A DNA stretch of 37,616 bases from RGIG4079 sp045576735 (GTDB lineage: Bacteria > Bacteroidota > Bacteroidia > Bacteroidales > Muribaculaceae), in the NCBI GenBank assembly GCA_045576735.1, contig JAZNGZ010000107.1:1-37616 (forward strand), given 5' to 3'. This document shows, piece by piece, positions 15,170 to 23,282 of the stretch. The stretch's first letter is position 1, and the number at the start of each line of letters is the position of its first letter. The position numbers and the translations under genes are program-made. Below the pieces are notes generated by a model. That model saw only the letters and a list, made by a program, of their open reading frames with translations. It was not told the DNA's origin and ran no database searches.

Positions 15170-16696
15170 ATGCTTACCTCTGAAGACATTAAAACCCTTG
15201 AGGCAAAGGGTGTGACTCAAGAAGAATTAGAATCTCAAATAAATCGTTTTAAAACAGGATTTCCATTCCTTAAAATAGCAAATTCGGCGCAGATAGGCAA
15301 TGGAATAAAGCAACTAACCCCACAAGAAGAGGCTGATGCTGTTGCACGTTGGAAAAAATATCTTGCCGATGGAGGCGAAGTGTGTAAGTTTGTGCCGGCT
15401 TCGGGAGCGGCTTCGCGCATGTTTAAAGCATTATTCTCGTTTGTTGAAGGGGATGCCGATGTGCCCGCCCAAGGCTCTGATGTGGCAAAGTTGATTGCCG
15501 ATATTCATAATCTTGCGTTTTTTGGAGAGCTTAACGAAGTGGTGATGAAACAACACTCAAAGGACGTTGATACACTTATTGCCGAAGGACGCTATAAAGA
15601 TGTAATTGCTGCGATAATTCTTCCCGAAGGTCTTAATTACGGTAATCTTCCTAAAGGTTTGCTCACATTTCATGCTTATACCGATGGCTCAACTCGCACT
15701 CCTGTAGAGGAACAACTTGTAGAAGGTGCTCAATCGGCTACCGGTGCAGATGGAGTGGTACATCTACATTTTACGGTATCGGGCAATCATCGCCAACTTT
15801 TTGCCGATAAACTTGCGGCAAAAATTCCAGCTTTGGAGGGAAAAATGGGAGTGAAGTTTGATATATCAATGTCGGAACAAAAATCATCAACCGATACTGT
15901 AGCGGTAAATCCCGATAATACACTCTTCCGCGAAAATGGATTACTTGTATTCCGTCCCGGTGGACATGGAGCATTGATTGCAAATCTAAATGATATAAAT
16001 CATGCTGCTGTGTTTATCAAAAATATTGATAATGTAGTGCCCGATTCTTTACGTGGTGCGACTTTGCAATACAAACAAGTTATTGCCGGTTGTATGATGC
16101 AAGCTCATGATCAAATCGAAAAATATCTTCGTCAAATCAATAGCGGCAACTACACTATCGAAGATGTGAGAGAAATGATTGATTTCCTTCACAAGGTGCT
16201 TAATGTGCGTGATGAGCAGATGAAACACCTCGAAGATGCCGATTTAGTGCTATATATTAAAAAGAAACTTGACCGACCCTTGCGCGTGTGCGGTATGGTG
16301 CGCAATGAAGGAGAACCCGGCGGCGGTCCATATATAGCATATAATGCCGATGGTTCAACTTCACCTCAAATTCTTGAAAGTCACCAAATCGACCTTTCTC
16401 GCGAAGATTATAAAGCAATGATGGCTCAAGCTACACATTTCAATCCGGTGGATTTGGTTTGCTACATCAAAGACATCGATGGAAATCATTATGATTTACC
16501 CAACTATGTAGATCCAGCGACAGGATTTATTTCAAACAAATCTTTGCATGGAAAAGAATTGCGTGCGCTTGAATTGCCGGGCTTGTGGAATGGCGCAATG
16601 AGCGATTGGAACACAATATTTGTAGAAGTCCCCATTGAAACATTCAATCCGGTAAAAACTGTTAACGACTTGCTCCGTCCTGCACACCAAGGATAG
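15170..16696 (+). CDS. DUF4301 family protein
   Basis: A 508-residue cytoplasmic protein with no signal peptide or membrane span. I recognise it as the Bacteroidetes family DUF4301 from its N-terminus (LTSEDIKTLEAKGVTQEELESQI split by normal spacing), the block KFVPASGAASRMFK near residue 75 and its length. The Gly/Ala/Ser-Arg-Met-Phe-Lys segment and a second block with RVCGMVRNEGEPGGGPY (about 375-390) look like a phosphate or nucleotide-sugar binding surface, but this is a guess from composition. It has its own promoter and terminator, so no operon partner hints at function. The activity is unknown. Confidence 0.85.
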   Translation: MLTSEDIKTLEAKGVTQEELESQINRFKTGFPFLKIANSAQIGNGIKQLTPQEEADAVARWKKYLADGGEVCKFVPASGAASRMFKALFSFVEGDADVPAQGSDVAKLIADIHNLAFFGELNEVVMKQHSKDVDTLIAEGRYKDVIAAIILPEGLNYGNLPKGLLTFHAYTDGSTRTPVEEQLVEGAQSATGADGVVHLHFTVSGNHRQLFADKLAAKIPALEGKMGVKFDISMSEQKSSTDTVAVNPDNTLFRENGLLVFRPGGHGALIANLNDINHAAVFIKNIDNVVPDSLRGATLQYKQVIAGCMMQAHDQIEKYLRQINSGNYTIEDVREMIDFLHKVLNVRDEQMKHLEDADLVLYIKKKLDRPLRVCGMVRNEGEPGGGPYIAYNADGSTSPQILESHQIDLSREDYKAMMAQATHFNPVDLVCYIKDIDGNHYDLPNYVDPATGFISNKSLHGKELRALELPGLWNGAMSDWNTIFVEVPIETFNPVKTVNDLLRPAHQG

Positions 16697-16716
16697 GATA
16701 TGAAATAACATTATAT

Positions 16717-16756
16717 AAGGAGTGTCAATGTGATAATTGCGACACTCCTTGTTTTA
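16717..16756 (+). terminator. Terminator of the DUF4301 gene
   Basis: Perfect 10-bp stem AAGGAGTGTC (16717-16726) with GACACTCCTT (16741-16750), a 14-nt loop, then GTTTTATT. Confidence 0.85.
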
Positions 16757-16808
16757 TTAAATTTATAGGAATATCTATAAATTTTTCCCGGTTATATTAT
16801 CAATTATT

Positions 16809-18764
16809 ATGAGAGATACTACATTCCTTCCTAATGGCACATGGTTGTCTTCAATGCAATATTGTATTGAAAGGCCGTTGGGTGCCGGAGGTTTTGGCAA
16901 AACCTACTTGGTAAGATCGCGCCTTGGAAAATACATGGTTGTGAAAGAGTTCTTTATATCCACAATGTGTACGCGTGATGAAGCAAACAATGTTGCGATA
17001 AGTGTTGAGGCAAATCGTAAAACATTTAACGAACAGCGCAGAAAATTTGAGAATGAAGCGCTGATTATAAATACGCTTAGTCATCCAAATATAGTAAAGG
17101 TTTTGGCAATTTTTGAGGAAAACAACACGTTATATTATGTAATGGAATATGTAGATGGTGAGTCGTTAAGCGATAAACTTAATCGCGGATTCCATTTTAC
17201 CGAACAACAAATAAAACATTATCTCGATCAATTACTAGATGCATTAGAATATATCCACTCCTTGACGCCCAAAGCTTTGATACACCTTGATATAAAACCG
17301 GGAAATATTCTGATTGATAAGAATAATAATGTGGTGCTCATTGACTTTGGCGCAAGCAAATTATTTAATTCGCAATCGGTAAATAAAACATTGATGTCAT
17401 CAAATCGTCCGCCATATACTTTAGGATATGCTCCACTTGAACAAGAAAATGGAGATGTTGAAGATATCGGTCCTCATTGCGATATATATGCTCTTGGCGC
17501 TACTTTATATAAACTATTCACGCTCAAAAATCCACCTATGCCATATAAGGTGATGAGTAAAGGACTCCCCGAGATACCTCAAGCATCTCCATTGATGCAA
17601 AAGGTGATTAAAAAGGCAATGGCCGCATACATTGATGACAGAATCCAATCAGTTGCTGAGTTTCGCGCAATGCTATCTGATTATGATAATTCGACAGAAG
17701 AGGAACAGTCAACTCTAGATGAAACGCATTTAGTTGATTTAAATGAGACAAAAAATCAACAAGATGAAACACCTCAGCTCCAATTAAATGAAAATGAATC
17801 TGAATCTGAATATGAATCTGAATATGAACATGTTTTAATGGAGCATGATGAAGTTAATAGATTTAAATCGATTAAGAATATTTTAAAGTGGATAGGTTTT
17901 TTACTTTTGTTTTTTTGCATTACTTATATAGGATTACTTGCGTATTACCATTTGTCAATAGATAGGGCTATAAAACCTACTAATGTGCAGTCGACGGTTT
18001 GTTCTGTAGGTGGAGTCTCATTTTACATGATTGATGTTGATGGTGGAACATTTAAAATGGGAGCACAAAAGCCTACATTGTTAGAAAATTTATTAGAGAT
18101 GCTTAATATCGCTGAATCAGATAGTATTAATGATGATGTGTATCCATCTCATAGTGTAACATTGAATGATTATCAGATAGGCGAGACAGAGGTTACACAA
18201 GGGTTATGGGACGCTGTGATGAATTATGAAGGACGAGTTTCAAATGGAACATATTTGCGACCTCACACAAGTATTACAAAAACAGATAATAATGCTCAAT
18301 CCCAAAGTTCCAATTCCCCTATTTATAGCGTTAGTTATAATGAAATAGTGAATATTTTTTTGCCTAGATTGAGTAAAATTACAGGCAAAGAATTTCGTCT
18401 TCCAACAGAGGCAGAGTGGGAATTTGCTGCTCGTGGAGGCAATAAAAGTAGGGGGTGTAAATATAGTGGTAGTGATGATATTAACGATGTTGCACATAGC
18501 TCGTATAGCTCTTCTATAGCTGCAGTAAAGTTGATGTCGGCCAATGAACTCGGAATCTTTGATATGAGTGGCAATGTAAGTGAGTGGTGTTCTGATTGGT
18601 ATGATAGTTACTCGATGAGTTCTCAGAATAATCCTAAAGGTCCATCATCAGGAACTACTCGAGTCCTTAGAGACGGTGATAGAAATGGCGTGTTGAGTAG
18701 AGATTATGAAAGACCCGAAATTAAAAGAGATAAGTGCGGTTTTCGTTTGGCTTGCAGTAGGTAG
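16809..18764 (+). CDS. Membrane Ser/Thr protein kinase fused to a SUMF1/FGE-fold domain
   Basis: A 651-residue signalling protein. Residues 15-290 form a Hanks-type kinase domain: glycine loop LGAGGFG (24-30), ATP lysine Lys46, catalytic loop HLDIKPGN (159-166, Asp161, Asn166) and DFG (179-181), so activity is plausible. Residues 291-355 are an acidic linker with Glu-Ser/Glu-Tyr repeats (330-341). A single membrane span lies at ~361-380. The rest (405-650) is a SUMF1/FGE-like domain that should face the periplasm (GGTFKMG, EVTQGLWDAVM, RLPTEAEWEFAARGG, DMSGNVSEWCSDWY, GFRLA). Its last part is degenerate: where RGGSW and a Cys-rich helix are expected it has RDGDRNG and is shorter, so the enzymatic role is very unlikely. 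The C-terminus resembles the truncated gene at 1-228. It probably transmits a signal from the external domain to cytoplasmic phosphorylation. No promoter box was recognised. Confidence 0.9.
   Translation: MRDTTFLPNGTWLSSMQYCIERPLGAGGFGKTYLVRSRLGKYMVVKEFFISTMCTRDEANNVAISVEANRKTFNEQRRKFENEALIINTLSHPNIVKVLAIFEENNTLYYVMEYVDGESLSDKLNRGFHFTEQQIKHYLDQLLDALEYIHSLTPKALIHLDIKPGNILIDKNNNVVLIDFGASKLFNSQSVNKTLMSSNRPPYTLGYAPLEQENGDVEDIGPHCDIYALGATLYKLFTLKNPPMPYKVMSKGLPEIPQASPLMQKVIKKAMAAYIDDRIQSVAEFRAMLSDYDNSTEEEQSTLDETHLVDLNETKNQQDETPQLQLNENESESEYESEYEHVLMEHDEVNRFKSIKNILKWIGFLLLFFCITYIGLLAYYHLSIDRAIKPTNVQSTVCSVGGVSFYMIDVDGGTFKMGAQKPTLLENLLEMLNIAESDSINDDVYPSHSVTLNDYQIGETEVTQGLWDAVMNYEGRVSNGTYLRPHTSITKTDNNAQSQSSNSPIYSVSYNEIVNIFLPRLSKITGKEFRLPTEAEWEFAARGGNKSRGCKYSGSDDINDVAHSSYSSSIAAVKLMSANELGIFDMSGNVSEWCSDWYDSYSMSSQNNPKGPSSGTTRVLRDGDRNGVLSRDYERPEIKRDKCGFRLACSR
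17796..17831 (+). repeat. In-frame hexanucleotide repeat in the kinase linker
   Basis: Six consecutive 6-bp units of the form GAATCT, GAATAT or GAACAT encode Glu-Ser, Glu-Tyr and Glu-His at residues 330-341. Gain or loss of units keeps the frame and would change linker length by two residues. Confidence 0.75.
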
Positions 18765-18836
18765 TTTTTGTTATTCGTTGAAGCCCTTTTAATTCTATTT
18801 GTGTAAAATTGTGTTTTATTGTAGATGTAATTGTAG

Positions 18837-18844
18837 TAACTTTG
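18837..18844 (+). promoter_or_regulatory. -7 box of the NlpC/P60 gene
   Basis: TAACTTTG matches TAnnTTTG, predicting a start near 18848 and a leader of about 23 nt to ATG 18871. Confidence 0.65.
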
Positions 18845-18870
18845 TAGTGCAAATTTGTTAATTATTTTCT

Positions 18871-19521
18871 ATGAGATGCATTGAGATGACAAGAAGGTTG
18901 TTCTATATCGTAATTGTAATTATGATGCTATTGCCAATCACAGCATGGGCATCAAATGAGGAAGAAGATCCCGAAATTGATGTGCCATTGACCGAAACTG
19001 AAAGTGATGAACCATTTATATATCCCGATGGATTGGTAATTGAAGTGGGAGATACTGTAGTTTCCCAGCATGAGTTTGAAGAGTTTGTTACTCCTGAGGA
19101 TGTAGTTAACTTTGCATATCTTTTTTTAGGAACTCCTTATGTGTGGGGCGCTAAGGGTCCAAATGCTTTCGACTGTTCGGGCTTTACAAGTTATGTGTAT
19201 CGTTATTTCGGATTTCCCATTACTTCGGCATCTCGCTGGCAAGTGAATGAAGGAGTAGGGGTGAAGATTGAAGATATTCAACCGGGTGACTTGATGTTTT
19301 TTGGAGGACGATCCACGCCTAAATCAGTTGGTCACGTTGGGATGTGTGTTGAGGTTAACAAGGAAACAAAGAAAGTGAAATTTATTCATGCTTCAACCAA
19401 ACGCGGAGTGGTAATCAATACTTATCCCGATGATAGCTATTATTATAAGCGCTTTATCACGGCCCGTAGAGTTATAACAGACAAGACATTAATGGAAGAC
19501 GTAGATAAAGTGCCTCGTTAA
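18871..19521 (+). CDS. Secreted NlpC/P60 (C40) cell-wall hydrolase
   Basis: Exported cysteine peptidase expected to cut stem peptides of peptidoglycan (D-Glu-mesoDAP bond in this family). The 216-residue protein has a signal peptide (hydrophobic 10-24, cleavage near AWA-S) and an acidic spacer (29-48). The C-terminal NlpC/P60 domain (~75-205) carries the catalytic triad: Cys102 in FDCSGF, His155 in GHVGM and His173 in FIHAS. The acidic spacer suggests a free periplasmic enzyme rather than one with SH3b domains. The start at 18871 suits the promoter; ATG 18886 (MTRRLFY) is an alternative with a more usual signal-peptide start. It is monocistronic, between its own promoter and a strong terminator. 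Confidence 0.92.
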   Translation: MRCIEMTRRLFYIVIVIMMLLPITAWASNEEEDPEIDVPLTETESDEPFIYPDGLVIEVGDTVVSQHEFEEFVTPEDVVNFAYLFLGTPYVWGAKGPNAFDCSGFTSYVYRYFGFPITSASRWQVNEGVGVKIEDIQPGDLMFFGGRSTPKSVGHVGMCVEVNKETKKVKFIHASTKRGVVINTYPDDSYYYKRFITARRVITDKTLMEDVDKVPR

Positions 19522-19547
19522 ATTTTTAATAATAAAAAACGATAAAT

Positions 19548-19585
19548 AAACCACACTCTCTATACTTGGGAGTGTGGTTTTTTAT
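19548..19585 (+). terminator. Terminator of the NlpC/P60 gene
   Basis: Perfect 11-bp stem AAACCACACTC (19548-19558) with GAGTGTGGTTT (19570-19580), followed by a T-run. Confidence 0.9.
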
Positions 19586-19695
19586 GTATCTATTTATTCA
19601 TTATTCTCGTAATTAAACTACTATTGTTTGTCATTAAAAACTGCGTTTTGCACATAAATAGATAAGAACGTACGATTGGATGAGTGTAAATGATA

Positions 19696-19703
19696 TAACT
19701 TTG
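19696..19703 (+). promoter_or_regulatory. -7 box of the Sel1-repeat gene
   Basis: TAACTTTG matches TAnnTTTG; leader of about 45 nt to ATG 19752. Confidence 0.65.
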
Positions 19704-19751
19704 AGGTGTAAATCAAAAAAAACAATTATTAATAACTAAAACTTAACAAAA

Positions 19752-20189
19752 ATGAAAAAGGTATTTAAACAAATCGCAGTAATGTTCACTCTTTTTATGA
19801 GTTTTACAATGTCAGCTCAAACAGTTTATAACGAAAATGTAGGCTATTGCTATGAAGATCCTTTAGCTGTAATTGAAATCTATAATGACATGAGCCGCAC
19901 TGAGAAAATAGAATTGGCTAAAGATGGAGATGTTGAAGCTATATATTTCTTAGGAGTTGATTTGGCAAATGAAGATGATAATTATGCTGATGCATTCAAG
20001 TGCTTTAAATTTGCGGCCGAAAAAGGTAATGCATATGCGCAAAATGAGTTGGGTAAATGTTATCTTTATGGGGATGGTGTAGAAGCCGATTATGAAAAAG
20101 CTGTTTATTGGCTTGAGCAAGCGTTGGATAATGGTGATGATAACGCAATATGGCCTTTAATTAGAATCGGCGTGATTGAAGTTGAATAA
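19752..20189 (+). CDS. Small exported Sel1-repeat protein
   Basis: A 145-residue protein with a signal peptide ending at MSA-Q (residue 22-23) and Sel1-type TPR-like repeats over about 52-140. The best unit is NAYAQNELGKCYLYGDGVEADYEKAVYWLEQA, visible at residues ~98-129 (given here by its key pattern: A-Q-x2-L-G-x-C-Y-x2-G-x-G-V-x2-D-Y). Sel1 proteins bind partners in the periplasm or outer membrane; the partner is unknown. It has its own promoter and terminator. The mature protein is strongly acidic. It resembles, in fold only, the TPR protein at 13161. Confidence 0.85.
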   Translation: MKKVFKQIAVMFTLFMSFTMSAQTVYNENVGYCYEDPLAVIEIYNDMSRTEKIELAKDGDVEAIYFLGVDLANEDDNYADAFKCFKFAAEKGNAYAQNELGKCYLYGDGVEADYEKAVYWLEQALDNGDDNAIWPLIRIGVIEVE

Positions 20190-20230
20190 TTTGATTGGTA
20201 TTGAATTGTAAATAACTCGTTAATAAATTG

Positions 20231-20261
20231 TCCACACCCAGCTGTTGAGTGTGGATTTTTT
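20231..20261 (+). terminator. Terminator of the Sel1 gene
   Basis: TCCACAC (20231-20237) pairs with GTGTGGA (20249-20255), followed by six T. The dnaB promoter box begins 5 bp later. Confidence 0.85.
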
Positions 20262-20265
20262 AATG

Positions 20266-20273
20266 TAATTTTG
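20266..20273 (+). promoter_or_regulatory. -7 box of the dnaB promoter
   Basis: TAATTTTG matches TAnnTTTG; the implied leader is only about 18 nt before ATG 20295. Confidence 0.65.
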
Positions 20274-20294
20274 CGTTCCATAAAATAATTAGAG

Positions 20295-21836
20295 ATGGCA
20301 GAAACAGAGAGAAGGACATTTAATCGACAAAATAAACCTCAGCATAATTCATTGTATGATGCCGGAGGACGAATGCAACCACGTGACAAGGATTTGGAAG
20401 AAGCAGTGCTTGGTGCTTTGATGCTTGAAAAAGATGCCTATACCACAGTATGCGACATCTTAAAACCCGAAAGCTTTTATGAACCCGAAAATCAATTGAT
20501 TTATGAGGCAATTCAGCAACTAGGAGCTTCTCAACAACCTATAGATATGCTCACTGTAACTGAGCGTTTACGTCAAAACGATGCGCTAGAAAAGGTGGGT
20601 GGAGCAGTGTTTATTTCCGATTTGACTTCAAGGGTTGCATCGGGTGCACACGTGGGATATCATGCTCGCATTGTGGCCCAAAAATATCTTGCTCGTGAGT
20701 TGATTTCATTTGCCTCTCAAATAGAATCAAAAGCATTTGATGAGAGTAACGACGTGGACGACCTTTTACAAGAGGCCGAAGGGAAGTTGTTTGAAATATC
20801 CCAACGTAATGTAAAGAAAGATGTGACCCAGATTGACCCGGTGATTGGGCAAGCCATTGAGCAGATTCAAGCAGCAGCCAATAGAACATCGGGATTAAGT
20901 GGGTTGGAGTCGGGTTATCATGACTTAGATAAACTCACGTCGGGTTGGCAAAACTCCGACCTCATAATCATTGCCGCTCGTCCGGCCATGGGAAAAACCG
21001 CATTTGTGTTATCAATGGCGAAAAATATGGCAGTTAATTATAACACCCCTGTAGCAATATTCTCGCTAGAAATGTCAAATCTGCAATTGGTAAACCGTTT
21101 GATTTGTAATACTTGCGAACTCGAAAGTGAAAAAATTAAAAGTGGACGCTTGTCGCAACTTGAATGGGACCAATTGATGTCGAGAGTGAAACACTTGTAT
21201 AGTGCACCATTGTATATTGATGATACACCATCATTGTCGGTTTTTGAATTGCGAACAAAGGCACGCCGATTGGTTCGTGAACATAATGTGCAGTTTATTA
21301 TAATCGACTATTTGCAGTTGATGAATGCATCGGGGATGAAGTATGGTAGCCGTGAGCAGGAGGTGAGTTTGATTTCTCGTTCACTAAAACAGTTGGCAAA
21401 GGAATTGGATATCCCCATTGTGGCATTGTCGCAGTTGAACCGAAGCGTAGAGTCGCGCACCGATGGAAAACGTCCTCAGCTGTCTGACTTGCGTGAGAGT
21501 GGGGCGATTGAACAGGATGCTGATATGGTATGTTTCATTCACCGTCCTGAGTATTACATGCGTTCGGGACAAGATGCTGAAGGAAACGATATTAGGGGTT
21601 TGGCAGAGTTTATCGTTGCTAAGCACCGTAGTGGTTCGGTTGATGATGTGAAATTGCGTTTCCAAGGCAAATATGCTCGTTTTGAAAACTGGACCGATAA
21701 TGTTGATGTAACATTTACTACCGTTGGCTCGCGATTGAATAGTGAGTCGCCAGGCGATGCCTCATCGCAAGCGGTATCCTTGTCGGGGGGTAATGCCGAT
21801 TTCTTGTCGACAGCCGATGAAGCACCACCATTTTAA
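20295..21836 (+). CDS. dnaB: Replicative DNA helicase DnaB
   Basis: Hexameric 5'-3' helicase that unwinds the replication fork and recruits primase. The 513 residues show the N-terminal helical domain (~30-130, starting DLEEAVLGALML), a linker, and the RecA-like core: Walker A ARPAMGKT (228-235, Lys234), the H1a-type block IFSLEMS, Walker B IIIDYLQLM, and the DNA-binding/arginine-finger region SQLNRSVESR and DLRESGAIEQDADMVCFIHRPEYY (by position ~375-430). No intein interrupts the Walker sites. The last ~40 residues are a Ser/Gly-rich tail. Its spacing and own promoter indicate a single-gene unit. Confidence 0.97.
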   Translation: MAETERRTFNRQNKPQHNSLYDAGGRMQPRDKDLEEAVLGALMLEKDAYTTVCDILKPESFYEPENQLIYEAIQQLGASQQPIDMLTVTERLRQNDALEKVGGAVFISDLTSRVASGAHVGYHARIVAQKYLARELISFASQIESKAFDESNDVDDLLQEAEGKLFEISQRNVKKDVTQIDPVIGQAIEQIQAAANRTSGLSGLESGYHDLDKLTSGWQNSDLIIIAARPAMGKTAFVLSMAKNMAVNYNTPVAIFSLEMSNLQLVNRLICNTCELESEKIKSGRLSQLEWDQLMSRVKHLYSAPLYIDDTPSLSVFELRTKARRLVREHNVQFIIIDYLQLMNASGMKYGSREQEVSLISRSLKQLAKELDIPIVALSQLNRSVESRTDGKRPQLSDLRESGAIEQDADMVCFIHRPEYYMRSGQDAEGNDIRGLAEFIVAKHRSGSVDDVKLRFQGKYARFENWTDNVDVTFTTVGSRLNSESPGDASSQAVSLSGGNADFLSTADEAPPF

Positions 21837-21910
21837 TATAAAATAATTCTTAAGTGAAATACATAAACAATAGCAATTAATTTATATAAGTTTAATTAAT
21901 TTGAAAACTT

Positions 21911-21972
21911 TTGATTAGGTTGAGGTGTTTAACCAATAAATTAACAAACCCTCATAACCTAATCAAGTTTTT
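21911..21972 (+). promoter_or_regulatory. Terminator-like hairpin abutting the LRR start codon (candidate attenuator)
   Basis: TTGATTAGGTT (21911-21921) pairs perfectly with AACCTAATCAA (21956-21966); GAGG (21922-21925) then pairs with CCTC (21950-21953) across a 2-nt bulge. The loop is about 24 nt. G is followed by TTTTT (21968-21972) and directly by ATG 21973. As RNA it has the form of an intrinsic terminator ending at the start codon, so any transcript entering the LRR gene must pass it. It may instead be the dnaB terminator or a protein-binding operator. Confidence 0.65.
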
Positions 21973-23031
21973 ATGAAAAAATCTGTTTTATTGATCGCTC
22001 TTGCGTTGTGTGGCGCAACTGCTTTCGCTCAAAAAATTGACAAAAATGAATTAAGTCAACTAAAGACCTTTTTGAATCATACCGATGAAAAAGGCAAGTC
22101 AAATGCCCAAGTATTGAAAATTACCGATTTGAACACTCCTTCGACATGGCATGGGGTGACAGTAGCTGATGGTCATGTTACCTCTATTGATTGGAGTGGG
22201 AAAAAACTGATTGGCGACTTGTTTTTAGATAATTTTGAGTCGCTTACATCGATTAATGTGTCACGCAATCATTTGACTATGTTATCATTGAGAGGCTGCG
22301 GAAATCTCACAATGCTTAATGTATCTCATAATATGTTGTCGCAGATTGATTTGACCGGTTGTAATGCTCTAGCTCATATTGCCATAAATAATAATAGGCT
22401 TACAGATTTTGTGGTAAGTGAAGTGCCGGCATTGAAATATCTTAATTGTTCTCAAAATCTCTTTGTTGCATTTGATGCGAGAAATGCCACAAGTTTGCAA
22501 ACACTTTATGTACAAGATTGTAGATTGGAAAATCTTTATGTAGATGGTTGCTCAAATCTTACCACTCTCATGTGTGGATATAATCGTTTGACTTCATTGA
22601 ATTTACTTGGTACTGACAATTTGCAATATCTCAATGTTGATGATAATCATTTTACGACAATGATTGTTCAAGGATTGCCATCGTTATATGCCTTCTCATG
22701 TATGAATAATAGATTGAAGTCGTTGTCAATGCGTGATTGTGGTTCATTGTTAGATTTATATTGTTCAAATAACGATCTCACGTCTCTCACAGTGAGCGAT
22801 TGTCCAAAGTTGACTATTGTTGATTGCTCGTTTAATGATCTTGAAGAATTAAATTTATCAAATCAGTATTTGCTTGAACGGTTGATTTGTAACAACAATA
22901 ATTTGATGACATTAGATGTGTCATTTGACCAACAATTGATGTTTATTAATTGTCGTTTCAATATGATAACTGACCTTCGCACTCAAGGTTGCCCAAGTAT
23001 ACGCATGATAGCCTCTCAATGGAATTACTAA
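21973..23031 (+). CDS. Secreted leucine-rich-repeat protein
   Basis: A 352-residue exported protein with a clean signal peptide (MKKSVLLIALALCGATAFA, cleavage before Gln20). After a short N-terminal cap (~20-65) it holds about 13 irregular LRR units of roughly 21 residues, from 70 to 350, with the pattern LxxLxLxxCxxLTxLxxxxN. Asn-ladder positions (NVSRNHL, NVSHNML, NCSQNLF, NVDDNHF) and frequent Cys at a fixed position are plain. It resembles short bacterial internalin-like or BspA-like surface LRR proteins used for binding. I see no type IX sorting domain, lipobox or transmembrane segment, so it is periplasmic or secreted. No TAnnTTTG box lies upstream; a terminator-like hairpin ends right at its start codon. 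Confidence 0.87.
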   Translation: MKKSVLLIALALCGATAFAQKIDKNELSQLKTFLNHTDEKGKSNAQVLKITDLNTPSTWHGVTVADGHVTSIDWSGKKLIGDLFLDNFESLTSINVSRNHLTMLSLRGCGNLTMLNVSHNMLSQIDLTGCNALAHIAINNNRLTDFVVSEVPALKYLNCSQNLFVAFDARNATSLQTLYVQDCRLENLYVDGCSNLTTLMCGYNRLTSLNLLGTDNLQYLNVDDNHFTTMIVQGLPSLYAFSCMNNRLKSLSMRDCGSLLDLYCSNNDLTSLTVSDCPKLTIVDCSFNDLEELNLSNQYLLERLICNNNNLMTLDVSFDQQLMFINCRFNMITDLRTQGCPSIRMIASQWNY

Positions 23032-23097
23032 TCAAAATTAATATGTATCTAAAGAACATCAATGTAAAGTCTTGTGTATAGGGATTAAATTTGATGT

Positions 23098-23126
23098 AGG
23101 CGTGGCTCCAAAAGTCACGCCTTTAG
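23098..23126 (+). terminator. Terminator of the LRR gene
   Basis: AGGCGTG (23098-23104) pairs with CACGCCT (23116-23122), 11-nt loop, then TTAGTTTG. Confidence 0.75.
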
Positions 23127-23222
23127 TTTGCGAAATTATAAATTAAAGATGACAAATTGAAAATGGAGACAGCAAATGTTTTAAAAATGAGGTGAGGAGC
23201 CTTGAATTAAGAATAAATTTTG

Positions 23223-23230
23223 TAATTTTG
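23223..23230 (+). promoter_or_regulatory. -7 box of the lepA promoter
   Basis: TAATTTTG matches TAnnTTTG; leader of about 50 nt to ATG 23283. Confidence 0.65.
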
Positions 23231-23282
23231 TAAACTGAAAAAATGTGATTAATAATAATCTCACTATTGAAACTCTTTTTAG

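Noticed and set aside
16809..18764. Functional sulfatase-modifying (FGE) enzyme
   Set aside because: The terminal segment lacks the RGGSW signature and the paired catalytic cysteines, so only the fold is claimed.
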